From NCBI RefSeq assembly GCF_047638075.1, contig NZ_JBLJBV010000097.1, forward strand, positions 1-33,703: a stretch of 33,703 nucleotides of DNA, read 5' to 3'. The notes under the pieces are model-generated. The model saw only the letters and a program-made list of their open reading frames with translations, did no database searches and was not told where the DNA came from. This stretch comes from UBA6197 sp047638075 (lineage in GTDB: Bacteria > Pseudomonadota > Alphaproteobacteria > Rhodobacterales > Rhodobacteraceae). The position numbers were made by a program, and so were the translations under genes. Positions 30,196-33,703 of the stretch are shown here, in pieces (within the stretch, counting starts at the first letter, position 1; each line of letters begins with the position of its first letter).

Positions 30196-31851
30196 GTGCA
30201 GGGCAAAAACGCAAAGGGTTCAGGGGGTGACGCGGTCTGGTTGATGCGGCCGGGCCGGGCGTCATTGCGCCGGGCGGTTGCCGGGTCGGTTCTGGCGGGG
30301 CTGGTCTGGCCGTTGCAGGCGGCGGTGGTGGCTGTCACCTTGGGCGGGCTGTTGGCGGGCAATGCGCCTGCCCCGCTGATCGCTGCGGCAGGGTTTGCGG
30401 TGCTGGGGCTTTTGCGCGCAGCCCTTGCGCTTTGGGCCGATACGCATGCGCAAACCGCAGCCGAGCTGATCGTGACCCACGCCCGCGCCGGTATCATCGC
30501 GTCCGAGGCAGGGCGCGGCGCGGACAGCCCCTTTGGCGGCGCGGGCAGTATCGCCGCACTGGCCGGTGAAAAGCTGGATCTGCTGGTGCCCTATGTCACG
30601 CGCTACAGCCCGGCGCGCGCCCGGGTCATGGTTCTGCCGATCGTCATTTTCGTGCTGGCGCTATCGCAATCCTGGGCGGTTGCGGCCGTGTTTTTAGTCT
30701 CTGGGCCGCTGATTCCGGTGTTCATGGCGCTTGTGGGCCTTGCCGCGAAAGAGACCAGCGCCCGCCAGATGGCCGAAATGGGCACCTTGAACGACCTGCT
30801 GGTCGAGCGGCTTTCAGCGCTGGTTGACATCCGCCTGCTGGGTGCCGGTGATACTGTTCTGGCCGGGTTTGCTACCAAGGCCGGGCAGTTGCGCCACCGC
30901 ACCATGGCGGTGTTGCGCATCGCCTTTCTGTCCTCGACCGTTCTGGAACTGTTCGCCGCCATCGGGGTTGCGATGGTCGCCGTTTACGTCGGGTTTTCAT
31001 TATTGGGGCTGTTGGGGTTTGGCGCCTGGGGCGGCGCGATTTCGCCCGAGGCGGGGATATTTCTGTTGTTGCTGGCGCCCGAGTTTTATCAGCCGCTGCG
31101 CGATCTGGGCACCGCCTGGCACGACAAGGCCGCAGCCGAGGCGGTGATGGCCGAACTGGCCGCCTGGCGCGCCGCCAAAACCGCAAATCTGCCGGGCACT
31201 GGCGGACGCGCCGCCCCCCTGCCCGGCCCGGCCAGCATCATGCTGCGCGATTGCGTCACCCCGGATGGCATTGCCTTGCCCGATATCCAGATTGCACCGG
31301 GGGAGACGGTGGCGCTGGTGGGGCCAAGCGGGGCGGGAAAAACCTCGGCGTTGCGGCTGATGGCGGGGCTAAGCCTGCCTCTGGCCGGGCAGGTGGTGGT
31401 CGCGGGGCTGGCCCTGACGGATGAGGTTGCAGACAACTGGCGCGCCCGTTTGGGGTGGATGCCACAGGCACCGCATTTCATGCAGGCCAGCCTGCGCCAG
31501 AACCTGACACTGGGCCGTGTGGGTGACCTTGACGGCGCCATCACATCGGCGGCGATCAAGGGCGTTATTGCCGGATTGCCACAGGGTTTGAACACCCGGT
31601 TGGGGGAAACCGGCACTGGTCTTTCGGGCGGCGAGGCGCGGCGCGTGACGCTGGCCCGCGCCCTATATGCGGCACCCGATGTGATCCTCGCGGATGAGCC
31701 GACGGCCAATCTGGACGCCGCTACCGCCGCGCTGGTGACCAAGGCGCTGCTGGCTGCGGCTGCGCGCGGTGCCACGCTGGTGGTGGCTACCCACGATCCG
31801 GCGTTGGCGGCGCGGATGGGCCGCGTGATCCGCTTTGGGGTGCGGGAATGA
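30196..31851 (+). CDS. cydD: Heterodimeric thiol ABC exporter, CydD subunit
   Basis: This is half of the CydDC transporter that exports glutathione/cysteine to the periplasm and is required for assembly of cytochrome bd and periplasmic cytochromes. It is 551 residues with an N-terminal six-helix exporter domain ('ADTHAQTAAELIVTHARAGI', 'YVTRYSPARARVMVLPI', 'PEFYQPLRDLGTAWHDKAAAEAVM', all CydD-like). The C-terminal ATPase has Walker A GPSGAGKT (376-383), signature 'LSGGEARRVTLARAL', Walker B 'VILADEPTANLD' and H-loop 'VVATHDPALA'. The start is GTG at 30196; an in-frame ATG at 30244 is possible. The stop overlaps cydC by 4 bp. Confidence 0.93.
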   Translation: MQGKNAKGSGGDAVWLMRPGRASLRRAVAGSVLAGLVWPLQAAVVAVTLGGLLAGNAPAPLIAAAGFAVLGLLRAALALWADTHAQTAAELIVTHARAGIIASEAGRGADSPFGGAGSIAALAGEKLDLLVPYVTRYSPARARVMVLPIVIFVLALSQSWAVAAVFLVSGPLIPVFMALVGLAAKETSARQMAEMGTLNDLLVERLSALVDIRLLGAGDTVLAGFATKAGQLRHRTMAVLRIAFLSSTVLELFAAIGVAMVAVYVGFSLLGLLGFGAWGGAISPEAGIFLLLLAPEFYQPLRDLGTAWHDKAAAEAVMAELAAWRAAKTANLPGTGGRAAPLPGPASIMLRDCVTPDGIALPDIQIAPGETVALVGPSGAGKTSALRLMAGLSLPLAGQVVVAGLALTDEVADNWRARLGWMPQAPHFMQASLRQNLTLGRVGDLDGAITSAAIKGVIAGLPQGLNTRLGETGTGLSGGEARRVTLARALYAAPDVILADEPTANLDAATAALVTKALLAAAARGATLVVATHDPALAARMGRVIRFGVRE

Positions 31852-33485
31852 GTGCGCTTTTCCACATCTTCGCACTGATCCTGCGCGATCAGCGGGTGGC
31901 CTTGCTGCGGGGTGCGTTGCTGGGGTTTTTGGTGCTGGTTATGGGGGCGGCGCTTTTGGGGCTGTCGGGGTGGTTCATCACGGCGGCGGCGGCGGCCGGT
32001 CTGGCGGGTACGGGGGCGGTGTTTGATGTCTTTCGACCCTCGGCGCTGGTGCGGTTCTTGGCGCTTGGCCGTGCGGCGGCGCGCTATGGCGAGCGGGTCT
32101 TGACCCATGACGCAACGCTGCGCGCGCTGGAAACCCTGCGATTGCGGCTGTTGGCGGGGCATCTGGCCGCCCCCCATGCCCGGATGATCCGGGTTCGCAG
32201 TGCCGAGGCGTTGAACCGCCTGACCGCCGATATAGACGCGTTGGACGGGGTTTCACTGCGGCTGGTGCTGCCGGTCGTATCGGGTATTGCGGCGCAGGTT
32301 CTGGGGTTTGCGGCGCTGGCGTGGCTGGTGTCGCCCCTGATCGCGGCGTGGGTTGCGGGTGGGTATCTGCTGGGCAGCGTCGCCATATTCTGGCGCGTGT
32401 CGCGGCGTGCCGTGCCGCTATCACGCCGGGCAGAGGTGGCGCATCAGGCCTTTCGCACCCGTTTGATTGACATGATCCGCGCCCGGCGCAATCTGGCGGT
32501 GCATGGCCAGCTTATCGCCCAGCGGGACGCCGTATCGCAGGCCGAGGCGCGCCGATATGCCCTGCGCCGCGCGTTGGACCGCAATGAGCGGCGCGCGGGG
32601 GCCGCGCTTTCGGCGCTGGCATCGCTGGTGGCGGCGGGGGCGCTTGGGCTTGGGGTGGCGCTGGTCCAAAACGGTCAGTTGGGCGCAGCCTATGCCGCGT
32701 TGGGGTTTTTTACCGCACTGGCACTGGCCGAGACGGTCGCCCCCCTGCGCCGTGCCGTTGCCGATCTGGGCCGGATGGCAGATGCCGCGCGCCGGGTTCG
32801 GTGCGACCTTTCACCCGCCCCCGCACCGGTTGCGACCGGCACCCCCGGCGCGGCACTGGCGCTAAATGCGGTGACGCTGCATCGGCATCAGACGGCGCAG
32901 CCCATCGTATCGGGGCTGTCGCTGAAGGTGGCGCCGGGTCAGACGGTGGCCATTGCCGGGCATAGCGGCGTGGGCAAATCGACCCTATTGCAGGCGATTG
33001 CAGGGTTGCACCCGATTGCAGCCGGGCAGATCAGTCTGGGCGGGGTCGTGGTCAGCGATTGTGCGGAACCGGCGTTGCGGGCCGCGCTGACCCTTGTGCC
33101 CCAGCGCAGCGCACTGATGGCCGGAACCGTGGCCGAGGCGCTGCGGCTGGCCGCCCCCGACGCGGATGAGCCGGCGCTGTGGCAGGCGCTGGCGGCAGTG
33201 CGGCTGGACCCGGTGATCCGCGCGCGGGGGGGCTTGGGCACCCCGCTTGGTCCGCATGGCGAGGGGTTATCAGGTGGCGAAGGCCGCCGCCTGGCCCTTG
33301 CCCGCGCCCTTTTGCGCCAACCCGCGGTCTTGTTGCTGGACGAGCCTACCGAAGGGCTGGATGATGCCACCGCCAAGGCGGTTTTGCGGGGTATCCGAAA
33401 CGCCCTGCCCCAGGCGGTGATTGTGATCGCCGCGCACAAAGCCATCGAGACCGACTTTGCCGACCGCATCGTCACCCTGACATAG
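31848..33485 (+). CDS. cydC: Heterodimeric thiol ABC exporter, CydC subunit
   Basis: This is the partner of CydD (545 residues). The membrane domain starts 'FHIFALILRDQRVALLRGALLG' and has 'LSGWFITAAAAAGLAG', 'FRPSALVRFLALGRAAARYGERVLTH' and 'RLRLLAGHLAAPHARMIRVRSAEALNRLTADIDALDGV', all CydC signatures. The ATPase part has Walker A GHSGVGKS (371-378), signature 'LSGGEGRRLALARALL', Walker B 'VLLLDEPTEGLD' and H-loop His in 'VIVIAAHKAIE'. Its ATG overlaps the cydD stop (ATGA). cydA starts 100 bp downstream behind its own promoter, which confirms the cytochrome bd context. Confidence 0.93.
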   Translation: MSALFHIFALILRDQRVALLRGALLGFLVLVMGAALLGLSGWFITAAAAAGLAGTGAVFDVFRPSALVRFLALGRAAARYGERVLTHDATLRALETLRLRLLAGHLAAPHARMIRVRSAEALNRLTADIDALDGVSLRLVLPVVSGIAAQVLGFAALAWLVSPLIAAWVAGGYLLGSVAIFWRVSRRAVPLSRRAEVAHQAFRTRLIDMIRARRNLAVHGQLIAQRDAVSQAEARRYALRRALDRNERRAGAALSALASLVAAGALGLGVALVQNGQLGAAYAALGFFTALALAETVAPLRRAVADLGRMADAARRVRCDLSPAPAPVATGTPGAALALNAVTLHRHQTAQPIVSGLSLKVAPGQTVAIAGHSGVGKSTLLQAIAGLHPIAAGQISLGGVVVSDCAEPALRAALTLVPQRSALMAGTVAEALRLAAPDADEPALWQALAAVRLDPVIRARGGLGTPLGPHGEGLSGGEGRRLALARALLRQPAVLLLDEPTEGLDDATAKAVLRGIRNALPQAVIVIAAHKAIETDFADRIVTLT

Positions 33486-33506
33486 CGGCAAATAAATGGC
33501 CGCAGG

Positions 33507-33548
33507 TTGATCTAGGTTAAAGCTCGACTTTTTCTAATCCGATAATAT
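33507..33548 (+). promoter_or_regulatory. Candidate FNR-type class II promoter of cydA
   Basis: TTGAT-CTAG-GTTAA (33507-33520) resembles the FNR/FnrL site TTGAT-N4-ATCAA, with a perfect left and a 3/5 right half. TAATAT (33543-33548) is a candidate -10. Taking the start at 33555, the site centre (33513.5) falls at -41.5, the spacing of class II FNR-activated promoters. No good -35 is visible, as expected for such promoters. Confidence 0.5.
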
Positions 33549-33585
33549 ATTCGCAAAGACGAATTTATTATGGGGACCGGTCGCT

Positions 33586-33703
33586 ATGGAATTTGGCCTT
33601 GTAGAGCTGTCGCGCCTGCAATTCGCGATGACAGCGATGTACCACTTTCTTTTCGTGCCGCTGACATTGGGCCTTTCGGTGATCATTGCGATCATGGAAA
33701 CGG
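33586..33703 (+). CDS. cydA: Cytochrome bd ubiquinol oxidase subunit I, N-terminal fragment
   Basis: The gene runs off the right edge, with 39 codons visible. The start MEFGLVELSRLQFAMTAMYH is diagnostic of CydA. The His of 'MYHFLF' corresponds to the conserved His19 region that ligates haem b595, and the first transmembrane helix begins 'FLFVPLTLGLSVIIAIME'. The product is the haem-bearing subunit of the high-affinity, proton-pump-independent quinol oxidase in the inner membrane. The ATG at 33586 has GGGGA 9 nt upstream. It is preceded by cydDC, whose products are needed for its assembly. Confidence 0.93.
   Translation, partial: MEFGLVELSRLQFAMTAMYHFLFVPLTLGLSVIIAIMET

Noticed and set aside
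31089..32177. 362-codon minus-strand open frame across the cydD-cydC junction
   Set aside because: It is antisense to two certain genes. Its composition (Arg, Ser, Pro, Gln rich) is typical of a shadow frame.

Overview
The window looks like a chromosomal segment from an alphaproteobacterium, most likely of the Rhodobacterales/Rhodobacteraceae. The base composition is GC-rich, with C or G favoured at third codon positions. Genes are tightly packed with many 1-4 bp start/stop overlaps, and GTG and TTG starts are frequent. The gene content fits that group: a five-step hut pathway with hutF, patatin beside 3-hydroxybutyrate dehydrogenase, and cydDC ahead of cydA. This assignment rests on gene content and composition, not on a marker gene. 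I saw no rRNA, tRNA, CRISPR array, transposase or phage gene.

Layout. (1) 1-8609: the 3' end of a universal stress protein, then a minus-strand branched-chain/amide-type (HAAT) ABC transporter operon, livG-livF-binding protein-livH-livM. Next are a GntR/FCD regulator and, divergent from it, a glutamine-synthetase-like gamma-glutamylamide synthetase overlapping a PuuB-like FAD oxidase. Together these look like an uptake and gamma-glutamylation route for an amine or amino acid whose identity cannot be read from the sequence. A clear 9-bp-arm palindrome lies in the divergent promoter, and a 12-bp stretch of that region recurs upstream of the transporter operon. (2) 8658-12861: a DUF202 membrane protein, bdhA with a strong terminator, a patatin-family hydrolase translationally coupled to bdhA, and an MFS_3 exporter. 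(3) 13033-21875: histidine utilisation. hutI-hutH-hutG-hutU run on the minus strand, followed by a D-2-hydroxyacid (D-lactate/D-2-hydroxyglutarate type) FAD dehydrogenase. hutF is divergent and hutD convergent to it. Histidine is converted to glutamate, formate and two ammonia. The hutI/hutF intergenic region carries a TGTNTANACA (HutC-type) site, although no hutC lies in the window.

(4) 22074-24623: an SDR strikingly like enterobacterial 7-alpha-hydroxysteroid dehydrogenase (HdhA), and an AidB-type acyl-CoA dehydrogenase. (5) 24669-30162: cyclopropane fatty acid synthase, a 506-bp non-coding gap, and a complete osmF-yehY-yehX-yehW (OpuC/ProU-like osmoprotectant-type) ABC operon in the same order as in E. 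coli. A good match to an EcfG general-stress sigma promoter (GGAAC-N17-AGTT) precedes osmF. (6) 30196-33703: cydD and cydC, the thiol ABC exporter needed for cytochrome bd assembly, then the first 39 codons of cydA. cydA lies behind a promoter whose FNR-like site is spaced as in class II FNR promoters.

I found no gene that looks like a wholly new system. The most open biology is the amine/gamma-glutamyl cluster with its undefined substrate. The most testable new details are regulatory: the GntR operator, the HutC-like site, the EcfG promoter, the FNR-type cydA promoter and an intra-operon hairpin. They were found by eye and none has been scored statistically.
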